Assembly: GCA_003260075.1 (NCBI GenBank) | Contig: QLIY01000128.1 | Location: forward strand, 167,732 to 231,731 | From: Phallusia mammillata | Taxonomy: Eukaryota > Chordata > Ascidiacea > Phlebobranchia > Ascidiidae | DNA length: 64,000 nucleotides | Direction: 5' to 3' | Shown: piece after piece, positions 46,401 through 61,372 of the stretch | How positions within the stretch are numbered: the stretch's first letter is position 1 | How the letters are laid out: every line of letters begins with the position of its first letter | Program-made: the position numbers and the translations under genes | The notes under the pieces: generated by a model | Seen by the model: the letters and a program-made list of their open reading frames with translations, nothing else | Told to the model about the DNA's origin: nothing | Databases searched by the model: none

Positions 46401-49400
46401 GTACCCAGGAACAATAATTACTGTGTTAGATGGTGGAAAAACGTGTACCTCTGGGGCCTGTATGGCTTAATACGCCACTGGTGGTGTAAGGGACCTTGTA
46501 AAGCTACAAAACTAGCAAAAGCTTGTTCAAGCACCAAGCATTAACATGAGGAGCTCGGTATTTAACCAAACAGAACATTTGCAGTTTTGGACAATTCCTA
46601 TTTGATTTTCATGAAAACACAATTTAAAACTGAACACTGGTTTTGGTTGGCTGGCCTTTAGCCACACACTGAGTTTATTTAAACGCAAGCCTTTCAAAGT
46701 GGGTTCTATCTATTTATTTACCACTTTACTATTTTATGAACTTTGTACACCTCAAGAACAACAGACTGTTTTTTTTATATGAACCCTGTTGCCATGCATT
46801 TTATTGCAAGATTGCAAAATGCAGTATAACAGGAAATCAGGGGGGGGGGATAAGAACAACAAACTGTATTATTTTTTACTGGGAACCTTGATACCATGCA
46901 TTTTATTGCAAGATTGCAAAATGCAGTATAACAGGAAATCAGAACTCACATGCTGCAAGAAGCCATGGAATTGTTTTGCACTGATACTAATAGCATGTTT
47001 GACTTTTCTCAGCAAAACTCTCTTTTCAGAGTTGGTGGATGTACGCTGTTTCATCAGTCTTACCATTGACCTGGCAAAAAATTGTCGATTGATAAATATA
47101 TAATTTGATTAACATGTTGTGCTTGTAAACGTGCTTGCAAGTTTTGTGAGAGATAGGAAAGCTGTTCATTGTCTTGTAAATCAACACAAATTTGTAAGAA
47201 TACAATAATTTCCAAGTACATATAACATCACAANAATACTAATCGCATGTTTGACTTTTCTCAGCAAAACTCTCTTTTCAGAGTTAGTGGATGTACGCTG
47301 TTTCATCAGTCTTACCATTGACCTGGCAAAAAAATTGTAGATTGATAAATATATAATTTGATTAACATGTTGTGCCTGCAAAACATCAAAGTAAGAAAGC
47401 TGTTCATTGTCTTGTAAATGAAGACAGGGGGGGGGGGCTTGTAAACGTGCTTGCAAGTTTTGTGAGAGATAGGAAAGCTGTTCATTGTCTTGTAAATCAA
47501 CACAAATTTGTAAGAATACAATAATTTCCAAGTACATATAACATCACAACGTAACAAATTTACTGTTATTATCATGAGACAAAATAAACTGAAATTTTGT
47601 CTAGGTTGTGTTTATTACAAGCTTTTTAACCGAAATGTTCTATAACCTTATGTTACGTTTTTACTTTTTTAAGAGTGATGCTTTACATACAAATTATTTT
47701 CTTGTATTTTTACACTTGAACTGTTTTTTAATTGTTTGTTTTGCCGAACACAACACTATCACCAATAAGTATTTTTAGGACTTACAATAATAAGCTGTCG
47801 GTCTGTAACACACGATCTAGTTTCTTTCCGACAGAATAGAGATCATACTGGAATGGCAAGAGACTGAACAAGGATTGCAGGGTAGAATTCATGTAACAAG
47901 TATTTCCGAGGTTTTGAAACCTGTAAAGAAATATTAACAAAAACATTTTTTTTAAATTAACAAAATGTGAGAAATTGTAAAAATAAAAAATGTTTGACAA
48001 TTACCCTTCGCCTGAGGTAAATAAGTTTGCAGTGTCAGCAAGCGGCTGAAAAAGGAGATTTTCCTTGTTGTTGTCATTATTGTTATTGTCCCCAAACAAT
48101 GATGACGTTCTGTGAAAAGTGCATTTTACTTTTTAATTTGTTGAAACATAGTTTTTTGATGACAATTTCATTTTCACACCAAAACATAAATGATCAATGA
48201 TCATACATAAAGGCACATATTGTGATTATATGCATAATCAATTTGCAAAAATACTTAAGCAATTAAGTATGCAATTTTTATTCAACAAATAATATAACAG
48301 AGAAAAACAAATTAACAGATAAGCAATTAACCAGAACTGTGTGTAGTTCATACCCATCAACAGATCCAAATTGGAACGGCCCAAAATCATTTGATGTTTT
48401 TCTGTAAAAAAAAAATAATGTCAACAAAAGAGGATTTTAACCTTTTTTCTCATTACGTGGCAGGAGGTCACAAAAGTGAGTTTGGTACACTGTAAGTATA
48501 ACATGACTGGGGGACTGTTGGTGGGACCAGTCAAGAGGGCCCTAGAACCATTCAGGTGTGGAAAGAGGGTGGGGTTCAATCCTAGTTGCAAAACTATGTT
48601 TGTAACTATCAAAAAAACACTCACTCAGGCTTTTTCTTGGGGCTGTCAGACTTTTTCTGACCAACATCTTGCAGCAAAGACCTTCGTACACCGCTTCCCA
48701 TAGCCTATGAACAGCACATGTGTTTTCAAAAAATATATATCAATTGCATTAATTCTGTGAGCAAAATTACACATAGACTCAATGCTCTTTTGTAACAACC
48801 ATAATCAAACATATAATCTGCAGCGGGCAGGTATTATATCTATGCCAACATTTCAAAAAACAAATTTAACTACAACCAACATGTTAATACAACCAACCAG
48901 TTGCTTGGTTTTCTTTTTTGTGCATGTACTGTGATTAACATGGGTTTATCAGGGTAATAACACAGTTTTCTAATAAGACTGATTGAGTTTAGCTGCCAAT
49001 TATTATCCCGATAAAGAAACATTAATTACTTGTACTAAATTCTGCCAGAAGGACATGAAAAAAATTTAAAAAAAATTCACATTCACAAACCAATTGGAAT
49101 TTTGAAGGTGTTGATAGCTTTCTGTTTGGCGATGGTGTTGTGTGAACAATTCGCACTTTATTGAGCTCGGAGGCAAAACTTGGTGCGGAGGTGTTTGCTC
49201 CATAGAATGACCTCTTGGTAAGACCTGAAGTCAATGTAAAAAACATCCAAACTGAAGTCAATTTGTGTATTTGGTTGATACATAATCAGGGATTCTTAAC
49301 CTGTGACATTGCCTTGTTTTGTAAAATTAGGTAAAAAATTATTTACCCGTGGTTTTTCTATCACTGCTGCCTGATGGTGGTGATGTGTTTTCTTTTTCGT

Positions 49401-52302
49401 CTGTTAGATCTGTGTGAATTTTTGCTTGTCGTACTTCGGCTTGCGCTCGTCTAATGCACAATGAAGATTAATACGTTTTTTAACACAAAAATATGTGGAA
49501 GGTGACTATTTGTAACCACAAGAAACAAAAAAGATTTGTAACTAAATCTTAGCCCTTAAAATATTTTCTTGTGGATTTTTATCGTTTGTTTAGAATGCAG
49601 ATGCTTGGTTGACATTTGTCTAAAGTTCAGGGCCAATGATTTTATTTTGTGTAGTGCTTGATGAATTATCATTCAACCAAGATACTAAATTGCAAAACGG
49701 TTAGCAAAAATACAAAACACATTTAATGGAATTCTAAAAATAGCAACAAACACCAAAAAAATTGGTATACACAACTGAATATCATACAACCTGAAATCAT
49801 CAAATTTCCTCTGGCTTTTCTTGGTCTCCTTTTTACCAGGTGTGACCTGAGTTATCTGACAATCCACACCTAATTGTACAAATAAATTTACAAAATAATT
49901 AAAAAAAAACTCATTTGCAACTACAGATGAAATAATTAATTTGACAATCTATTTTATGCAATTAACCAGACTATGCAAATAACCAAACAATTCTCAAAAC
50001 AACAAAAGGCTGCAGTTTGAACTTATAATATCTTAAAATCTATTATTTGCAAACAAAATACATACTCACCTGATGTGGAAATGTCCTTTTTTGTACTTTT
50101 GGGGCTTTGTAGTTTGGAACCAAGCAAGTTCCTTCGCCCCAAAGGAGATTCTAGTGTTGGTAAAATGACATCAGATCTGGCATCAATTTGTGTTGTGTTT
50201 TTAAGGGGTGCTGCAACAAGATTGGAAGGTGATGTAAAGTAAAAATTATAGCAACTAATGTACTTACAAGTGGAATGACGATTTCTCTTGTGTAAATTGT
50301 AATTGGGGCTAAGTGATTTTCTTTTGCCATCTGTTGCCGTTTTCCATGGTGGATCTTTTGTAGGTGTTACAATTACACTTGCTTTTGGAGTGTTTGTTGT
50401 CATAACCAACCTAACATCACCTTCATAAAAATATTTCAAGGTTCATTTCAATTTATTACCTACGAACAACATAAATGAAACATATTATACAACAATGGGG
50501 CTATGGGATTTAGGTTTTAGATCTTTTTATTTTAAGTTGCAACCCTTAACGTAAACGGTGCACATAAAGCAGTTGAAAAAATCTTTATAACAAACTGTTA
50601 AGATGAACATAAATTCATAACTGGGATCAGCCCTTTCGGCGGATTCTCCACTGATCCTGTGTAGCTCAGTTGGTAGAGCGCGAGTCCCGGAAAGACTACC
50701 TGTTGTGGGTTCGAATCCCACCGAGGCTAGATTTTTCTAGCCTACGCCTTGCCATATATGGTGGTGAATGCTTGGTGACCGGGATATTCGATATAGCGCC
50801 TTCAATGGCCCTGGCGTACTGTGATTTATAACAAACTGTTTATAGTTCACACACAAACATGAAAAAAATATTTTACTATCTTACACACAAACCTCTGTCA
50901 CAAAGTCACCAAAAAAAAACGTTATTTCCACCCAATCTCAGGTTATTTCAGTGCGAAATGAAACAAAACAAAATGTAAATAAATAAGAAGAAAACGACAC
51001 AACTAACTTGTTCTTTTTGGGGCATTGCTCCCAGCTGGTGGCGTTGTATTTTCCTTTTCGGCAATATTTGCAGCACTTGGGGGTATCTTTACTTTAGTTG
51101 CAGTTGTGCTGGATTTATCAATTAAACTCCCAACTGCACAAAAAAATATGTAAAAATAAAACCAATGGGAAATTTATTCTTAAAAATATGAGTGCTAAAA
51201 GTTTTAAAAATATTCTATGTTCTCTGAAAGCTACAAAAAGAAATTTAGACATTTAGTTGTGTACTCACTAGTCAGTTATATTTATCAGGGTAAGCTGCCC
51301 TTTCTAAGCAATAAACATGTTCTAAATTCAAGCTTCAAAACTTCAAAAAATTATAACATCAAAATAAGTTTTTTAAGGGTACCTTTATCCAAGTTATGTG
51401 CTTTAAGTTTACCAGCAAGAACATTTTTGGATGGTGAAGCCTTGGCCAACTTAGTAGGAGTAGTTACATTGGTTTTACTTGTTTTTTCATCTAAAAACAA
51501 AAGCTATGAAACTATTTTGCATGTGCAATAGGAAGAAATATTGTAAATATCATCAAATAACAATCTGGGTAATTTTTTAGGCAAAAAATAGTCAGATATA
51601 CAATCATGTTTACCATTTGGCGAGAAATTCCTAATAATCCGGATTACAATGTAACTTACTCAATGGATGTTATAACTGACGTAACAATTCTGCAAACTCA
51701 CACCCCAACTTTAGATCATTTAAAAACAGTAACATACCTAAAACCTTTTGAAGAAAAACATCCATTTTATGAGCATCATCACGTGAGACACTTTTTATAT
51801 TAAATGTTGAGCGTTTCTTGTGGGATGTAATTGTCACTCGACCAACAGAATGTTGCACTTGAAACTTGTCCATTTCTTCACCAATCTTTAAAAATAAACA
51901 ATATATGCATTTGTTACCTGTTTAAATCATGTTAGTCTGTAAAATAAAAGTGCTGTCAACCCAATTTTGCTGCTATTAGTTCATTTGCACCGACAAAGAC
52001 AAAAAATTAAAAATAGTTTCAGGCTTCACTCCTTAGTGTTGGTTTTTCTTTATTCAACAATTATTTACTACACTTATGTGCCAATACTTGTCATACTTAA
52101 CACTACTTACTGGGATATCAATACGTTTTCCATAGGTAAACTCTACAGTCATCACATGTTCGCCTTTGGCAAGACTATTTGTAGAGAAGCTAATATGAGC
52201 TTGTTTCCAGGCCCGTTCAAACTTCCATCCTGCTTCACCCGACTTTAAAATACGAAATTCGACGTTCTTTGCTCGTACAGATGTCATCCACTTTTTACTC
52301 AT
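40413..52302 (-). CDS. usp37: Ubiquitin carboxyl-terminal hydrolase, USP37-like, 28 exons recognised
   Basis: Minus-strand exons (5' to 3'): 52302-52111, 51885-51738, 51490-51383, 51133-51008, 50420-50268, 50210-50070, 49869-49791, 49450-49347, 49224-49091, 48704-48625, 48401-48354, 48109-48005, 47920-47786, 47070-46950, 46234-46035, 45848-45786, 45497-45360, 44800-44552, 44033-43996, 43873-43827, 43771-43635, 43566-43507, 43228-43190, 43121-42741, 41975-41871, 41441-41348, 41183-41042, 40440-40413. The product is about 1130 aa (human USP37 979). Domains: N-terminal PH-like fold (exons 1-2), a low-complexity linker, the Cys box NLGNTCYMNSTLQSL, DAHEFLRLCLDLLQED, a zinc-type CEDC, LPRIMMIYLKRYSY, two UIMs (EDDKELTKALEMSEME; EDEQVLLAMQLSLQND), and the His box GHYVSDV with FDDSHV. 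It removes ubiquitin from cell-cycle substrates. The phase breaks between 44552 and 44033, near a G-run gap. An alternative stop is TAA at 41040-41038. Confidence 0.9.
40545..40675 (-). repeat. tRNA-derived SINE, degenerate
   Basis: Minus strand contains GAGTAGCTCAGTTGAGAGC and the body GCCATGCCTTACCATATGGT. It lies in the last usp37 intron. Confidence 0.6.
40802..40875 (+). repeat. tRNA-Leu/Ser-like sequence, probably a SINE head
   Basis: AAGATGGCCGAGTGGTTAGC gives a good A box of type II tRNA and GGTTCTAATCC a B box, but the T stem is mismatched and I find no matching 3' acceptor strand. It is more likely a SINE or tRNA pseudogene than a working tRNA. Confidence 0.4.
41490..41849. mobile_element. 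MITE of the GGGATTGGCC family
   Basis: Terminal inverted repeats CTGGGGATTGGCC and GGCCAATCCCTAG bound 360 non-coding bases. Related copies are at 34520-35505 and 46270-46600. The target duplication is unclear. It lies in a usp37 intron. Confidence 0.7.
42371..42679. mobile_element. hAT-type MITE with perfect target duplication
   Basis: Starts CAGGGTGTAGTACAACC and ends GGTTGCCTACCCCTA. Both sides carry ggctagtg (42363-42370 and 42680-42687), a perfect 8-base duplication. It lies in a usp37 intron. Confidence 0.8.
44468..44477 (+). other. G-run gap in the usp37 intron with a phase break
   Basis: No duplicated flank is seen, so sequence may be missing here. Confidence 0.7.
46270..46600. mobile_element. 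Diverged MITE of the GGGATTGGCC family
   Basis: Shares AGTTGCACAAACT, CCGAGCATT, GGGGCCTGTATGGCTTAATA, AACCAAACAGAACATTTGCA with 41490-41849; its termini are eroded. Confidence 0.6.
46840..46849 (+). other. G-run gap junction (10 G)
   Basis: Left 46750-46839, right 46851-46941. Confidence 0.8.
47071..47437 (-). repeat. Duplicated usp37 exon 14 segment and intron
   Basis: The interval 47235-47330 repeats most of exon 14 (46950-47070) next to the single N at 47234, and 47427-47437 is a G-run. The open frames 47181-47537 and 47312-47575 re-read these copies and are not genes. Confidence 0.75.
47427..47437 (+). other. G-run gap junction
   Basis: The right side repeats 47130-47233. Confidence 0.8.
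50656..50826 (+). repeat. tRNA-derived SINE, best-preserved copy
   Basis: Head TGTGTAGCTCAGTTGGTAG (A box) and GTGGGTTCGAATCCCACC (B box), then a non-tRNA body TAGATTTTTCTAGCCTACGC, TGAATGCTTGGTGACCGG, CGCCTTCAATGGCCCTGGCG. The cloverleaf is imperfect and the family is repeated in the window, so it is a SINE rather than a tRNA gene. It lies in a usp37 intron. Confidence 0.8.
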
Positions 52303-53052
52303 TGATTTAAAGGTACAAACAGACAGCCAGAAATGTTGTTGTTGACTAAACAGAACATTAAACCCAAAACACTGCTCTAAGTTTACTAATCACGCGTCGA
52401 CTTTGATACGCTTGGTGAACCTTTGGCGGGGAAACTCTGATCAAAGAAGATTTTATTTGCCGATCGTTTTCAATTTTCTTCACATATTTTTCAATTTGTG
52501 ACCAGAAATAATACTATAAAACATAAAAACTCAAAAATAAACCACTATTTAGAAGAAATGGCAATGTTTTATCTATTTTTGGGGGTTCTGCTTTGGGTGA
52601 TGAAAATAAATGGTAAATTCATAAAGATGGGGGGGGGGCCATATTTTTCAATTTGTGACCAGAAATAATACTATAAAACATAAAAACCCAAAAATAAACC
52701 ACTATTTAGAAGAAATGGCAATGTTTTATCTATTTTGGGGGGGTTCTGCTTTGGGTGATGAAAATAAATGGTAAATTCATAAAGATCATAAAAAATATAT
52801 GATTATTGTGCTGAAGGTGTTTTGTCACGGTTGAGTGCACGTTAGTAAACAGTGGAAAACGAGAACCGCTAGTTTGGTTGTTTTTTGTTTGTTTTGCTAC
52901 TGAATTTAGGTCGTAAAACGTTAAATAGAGATCAGAAGTTAAATAGAATCTCAAACGCTCGCCAAATCTGGCTTTACCGAAGTTTATAGTCTGTCAGCAA
53001 CCACTGTCCACTAGATTAACCATAAACGTAACTACGAAGAAAATCGACAACA
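52303..53052. promoter_or_regulatory. Bidirectional promoter region usp37 / tetraspanin
   Basis: About 750 bases between divergent start codons, of which 52489-52628 and 52640-52786 are two versions of one segment around the G-run 52629-52638. The real spacing is therefore nearer 600 bases. No TATA box is evident. Confidence 0.5.
52629..52638 (+). other. G-run gap junction (10 G)
   Basis: Left 52489-52628, right 52640-52786. Confidence 0.8.
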
Positions 53053-56511
<3,459 letters not shown>

Positions 56512-56543
56512 CACTGGAGACATCAACTGTTTTTCAAGTCTAC

Positions 56544-56549
56544 AATAAA
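56544..56549 (+). promoter_or_regulatory. Poly(A) signal of the tetraspanin gene
   Basis: AATAAA 33 bases after the TGA stop. Confidence 0.7.
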
Positions 56550-56685
56550 ATTTTCTTCAACTAGGTTTACTTTTCTGTGCCTTACAACTATGTACCACTG
56601 TGTCCCAGACATTAATCAATGTTCCTACCTTCTTTGTAATGTGCAACAAAAAATAAATGATGCCCGCTGTATTATTTAACACTTT

Positions 56686-57071
56686 ATAAATTGTAGCTAC
56701 CTACAACTTTAATCGTGTTTTACCTTCAGCATGTAGCAAAATGCTTCATGCATGTATTAAAACTTCTGGCATGTGCCATGGTACTGCGATGATACAGATA
56801 AAGTATTGTAACAACAGTGTCTAGTACAGGTTTGGTTTACTATAGTGGTAAGAGATGATTTCAATCAATTTGCAGAAAAATTATAAATTGTAGCTACCTA
56901 CAACTTTAATCGTGTTTTTACCTCAGCACGTAGCAAAATGCTTCATGCATGTATTAAAACTTCTGGCATGTGCCATGGTACTGCGATGATACAGATAAAG
57001 TATTGTAACAACAGTGTCTAGTACAGGTTTGGTTTACTATAGTGGTAAGAGATGATTTCAATCAATTTGCA
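56686..57071 (+). repeat. Tandem direct duplication of about 190 bp without a G-run
   Basis: 56686-56874 and 56880-57071 agree almost base for base (shared TAAATTGTAGCTACCTACAA to TTTCAATCAATTTGCA), separated by only a few bases. Unlike the other duplicates it has no G-run or N between copies. Confidence 0.85.
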
Positions 57072-57874
57072 CAAGCTCGTAACTCCAAACACTATGTTGA
57101 CAATGTGAATAGAGTTGCAAGTCGGGCCTGACTTTACACCCGATATATAATTTTTGTGGCATTTCCACCTATGGGCATGCTTTGCTTCGTTTTAAGATCG
57201 GGTTTGGTCTAGGTTTCGGGCTGGTACCTGCTGGTCCAATTTAGGCCCACTTACTGCCCAAGATATCCTTTTAAGCTAGCGACTGATGTCCCAAGATCTT
57301 GGAAATTTTAACAGCAGTTGTGTCAGCCCTGCCTTGGACTGACAGCAGGTCTGAAAATGTTTCCTTTAAGAGTTTACGGTACTAGTCTGACCTTGCATGA
57401 GAATACGGTGCTTTCTGCCATTGGTTTGTATGTTTCGTTGCAATTGGTGCATGTTACCATTATCACATCTGGTATTATCACTACAGTAAAACCTTGGGAC
57501 GTTAATACGAATGGGTTCAGTTGCAGATAAAAGGAACAAATATGACGCCTTAAAGTTATCATCGGTTCTTTAATCACATAGAATCTGATACCTCTGTGTA
57601 AGAAGATTAGCCTTTCGACTGCGTACTGTTAGCCTATTATTAGATGAGATGGCCATCGTACATTGAGAAAGCGGGTCATTTGTGTACCTTTTGCTGTTAT
57701 TGATTTGTAAAGCATTTTTGATCAATTTTATTCTCTATGTGGATTCTCACAAACAGAAGCGTTAGATCTCTTTGTTTAAGAATCTAAATGAAAACCGTAA
57801 GGTAAGAAAGAGTAGACCGGGGAATGTTTAGAAGATTTTCACAATCTTCTCTTATTTTTCGGAACTGAGTTGCA

Positions 57875-58215
57875 CAGTTGTAAGTCGGGCCGGGTTCGGG
57901 CTTAGGTTTCTTCAAATAAGCGGGTTTGATTTAGGCTTGACTTTAGCCTACACTCTGTGTCCGTATTTTTTTAAATAAATTTAACTATCTAAGTAGCCAG
58001 TTGCTGAACCTGACCTAGTGTCAAAACGCCATGTTCAAGACCAATTGTCTATGTTGTGTTTGTAGTCTTTCCTAGGGCTTCAATTTAGGCCCGTCAATCA
58101 AACTTTCGCGCCCAAACGGGCTTCTTAAAAACGAATCGGGTTCGGGACGGGTTTCAGGCTTGTAGCCTACGTACTTTCGGGCTCCGATTTCAGCCCTGTT
58201 TATAACTCTGGATTT
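57875..58215. repeat. TTCGGG-rich interspersed repeat
   Basis: Starts near TTGTAAGTCGGGCCGGGTTC and ends near CAGCCCTGTTTATAACTC, with weak inverted termini. Same family as 17668-18012. Confidence 0.5.
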
Positions 58216-58471
58216 GCACATCTACAAATTCTAGTATTTTGCAAAGGGCAAACCTTTGCCCAAAAAGATGTAAGTTAAGTGCCAATGAAAAACCCTAACC
58301 AAACTGCTATCAAAATGTCCCAAGTTGCTCCGGTACCTGGGTAACAGGTACTGAAATATGTCAGACAACATGCTGTGTAGTGTTTGTGTTCGTTTACAGC
58401 ACGGTTTGCACTGCACGATGGGCCGAGCTAAGGGTGTTATTAGGCCCAACCATCTGCGGCCCAACTACCCT

Positions 58472-58481
58472 GGGGGGGGGG
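58472..58481 (+). other. G-run gap junction (10 G)
   Basis: Left 58373-58471, right 58483-58583. Confidence 0.8.
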
Positions 58482-59185
58482 TTGTGTAGTGTTTGTGTTC
58501 GTTTACAGCACGGTTTGCACTGTACGATGGGCCGTCGAGCTAAGGGTGTTATTAGGCCCAACCATCTGCGGCCCAACTACCCTCTTACAAATCAAATTTA
58601 AAAATCATGATAACCTTAATTTTACTAAATTTGTTTTAACAACAAAATAAAACCAAAACGAGATATTGCTTTTGGAGTTATAGGTATTGGTAAAATACCA
58701 CAATATTAAAAATACGCCCCCCGCAAGACTAAAGATCTTGAAAGACTGATTGCAAAAATTTGTTTTACACGATTTATAATAATTCCAGCCTATTACCCAA
58801 AAACATTTAATTGATTCAGATTTTATGTGTATGCAGGCCATATTTACCAAAAACTGTATGAAAGAAAAAGTTAACATTTATAATTACAATGTTTTTTGCG
58901 AGAACTGCGTTTACAGGTTTATTTTACAACAGTTTAATTTACTGGAAACTAACTTTTCTGCGAAACGCTGGTTACATGGTAAAGCCAGCTAATACAGGGT
59001 TTTGTGTTTGCATAAGCACGGGGCAATCAGTTTGACCAGCACCGATGCCAAGACAAACAAACACGCACCGTGGCTGAGTTCCAATTAATATAAAGAGTAA
59101 ATGTTACCAGAGCGTAGCACTTTGTTTTCGAAAAACTCATCTTAGCGGAAAGTCTAATGTACAGAATCTGACCTTGACGATAGGC

Positions 59186-59193
59186 TATATAAA
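59186..59193 (+). promoter_or_regulatory. TATA-box-like element upstream of the sulfotransferase-like gene
   Basis: TATATAAA, followed about 30-60 bases later by a possible first exon ending GGAGAAG before GTGAAAG (about 59257). An acceptor AACTTTGTAG at 59621-59630 would join it to the coding exon. This is an inferred 5' UTR intron. Confidence 0.4.
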
Positions 59194-59653
59194 GTCGGAC
59201 ATTGTGAGGTAATAAGTAGCCTAATCTTAGTGTTCCAGCAGAGTGGTGAATTGGAGAAGGTGAAAGTACAAAACCAACTCGAAGTTGTAGCAGAAAGTTG
59301 GATTTTTTAATGAATTGTTTTTAATATTCAAAGATGAGCAGAAACTTATTTCGATAACTTTTCTTTTCTAACCTGACGCTACAAGCTTATTTTAGTAACC
59401 AAAACAATTAAATAAGTACCCACTTGGGCTACAAGCTACTTGACCACACAATAACCTTCCAAAAAAGCAGGAGACAAAACATGTTTCAAATGTGCGGCCT
59501 CTTTTTTTTACCAGGGTTTAAAATTAAATACTCCGAGATTTGCTTTGTTGAGGTGCAAAAATCTCTCAAGCACTAAAAAGTTATGGACTGAAAATCACCT
59601 TTTTAACCCTTGTTGTGTGTAACTTTGTAGAGTACACCCAAAAGACCAAAACC

Positions 59654-61324
59654 ATGAAAGTAATCGTAGCTGGGTTGCCGAAAACCGGCACCAAAACTAT
59701 GAACTGTGCCCTACACTTCTTGGGTTATAACAGACTCTACGATTATCCAGAAAATTCATACTACTTGCACAAACAATGGATGAAGATATTCAAGGAAGGA
59801 CCGACTGTAGACCTTTTGAGGCAAATGTATGACGACGTAGATGCGATTTTTGATACGCCCGCTTGTTTTTACTGGGAAGAGCTAGCTGAGGCCTTTCCCG
59901 AGGCAAAGGTAAGTAGGCTACGGTTTTTATTAAAATCTATACAAAACAAGCTGTTCAACCAATTTGTTACGCGATAGAGCAGGGGTCGGCAACCTTTTAG
60001 GTGACGCGTGCCAATTTACTTGTTATTTCCATGTGTTAATGACCTCGCGTGCCAACGTTTTTCTAAATAATAGTGGTTCGTGCCAGCAGATATCAATAAT
60101 AAAGAGAAAGCAGAGTGTTTTGTGCATGTAAGGCTGAATTTTAAGACAATGACATGACAAAAACTATAAACAAGCAGTGTGACAGGTTAAATTGTTACTT
60201 CAATATAAACACGCAAACTTTGGCACGCGTGCCAGGGGTTGCCCCTGCGATAGAGCCTCAGTCTAACTCTAACATAATGGGAATACGCATAAATTGTCTG
60301 AATTTTATAAACTAGAGAGCTTTAACACAAATTTTACCGGCCAAATTGAATGAAACTTTTGTGTTCCAACAACTTGGCTAATCAAATTCGCGTTAAAGCT
60401 CCAAGTTTGTAAAAAATCGGACAATATATGATTTATGTTTTTCCCTAAATCCTCTGTATTATTTTTGACCAAAAACGGCGCCTGTGAAGCATATTCGCTT
60501 AAAATATGGTTGGAAAATGTGTTTTCTGAATACTTCGGTTGTAGCCTACTGCGAGATAGGTGCAAAATAAACCGAAATGTTTGCCTTGTTTACTATAGCC
60601 AATGTCGTATCTGTTTGTACAAATCCTAATTTGGTTCATGCAATTTGTAACTTAGCCTTAGTGCAACATATTAGGTTAATTACAAAGTGTTTGGTGCTAT
60701 GTCTTGAACTTATTTATTTATTTTTAGATCATTTTGATGGACAGAGACGAAGATCAATGGTATCCGAGTTTCGTAAAGCAGATAAATGCTGTTAACAATA
60801 GTTTGATGTTGCGGTTGATACAAAACTTTACTTTAATGGGGATTTCGAGGCTGAACTATCGATGGCATTGTTGTAAGTTTATTCTTTTCATTGTTTGTGT
60901 CTATAGCCGGCATGTAACCAGTTGATTAAAAGATTATATTTACAGTTGCACTGTGCGGCGGTCGTTCATGTTGGCCTTTCGACCAAGGGGGGGGGGCCGA
61001 TGGCATTGTTGTAAGTTCATTGTTTTCATTGTTTGTGTCTAGCCGGCATGTAACCAGTTGCTTAAAAGATTCTGTTTACAGTTGCACTGTGCGGCGGTCG
61101 TTCATGTTGGCCTTTCGACCAAGTTACTCTGCTGAACGAAAATTCGATCAGGCGGATGTTCAGACAACATAACCTTTATGTAAAGGAGGTAAGCTGAATT
61201 CTTCTGTAACATGCCTGTCATACTTTTTACATCCAGAGAAACTACAAATACGGTTCTTGCAGTTTTAATGGCCTATATAAGTTGAGTTGCCATCGACCCC
61301 CCAAAAAGGACAACCGAAAAGTTT

Positions 61325-61372
<48 letters not shown>

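Larger units (their letters stand above)
56550..59653. other. Repeat-rich intergenic region
   Basis: Contains a direct tandem duplication (56686-56874 and 56880-57071), two TTCGGG-rich repeats (57110-57250, 57875-58215), a G-run junction with duplicated flanks (58472-58481), and the promoter side of the next gene. The open frames at 57318-57577 and 58231-58601 have no support. Confidence 0.5.

Noticed and set aside
48421..48703. Open frames on both strands near 48500
   Set aside because: They overlap a real usp37 exon on the minus strand and an interspersed repeat related to 38221-38420.
50656..50730. Functional tRNA gene
   Set aside because: The pol III boxes are good, but the stems are imperfect and the sequence continues into a body shared with other copies; it is a SINE.
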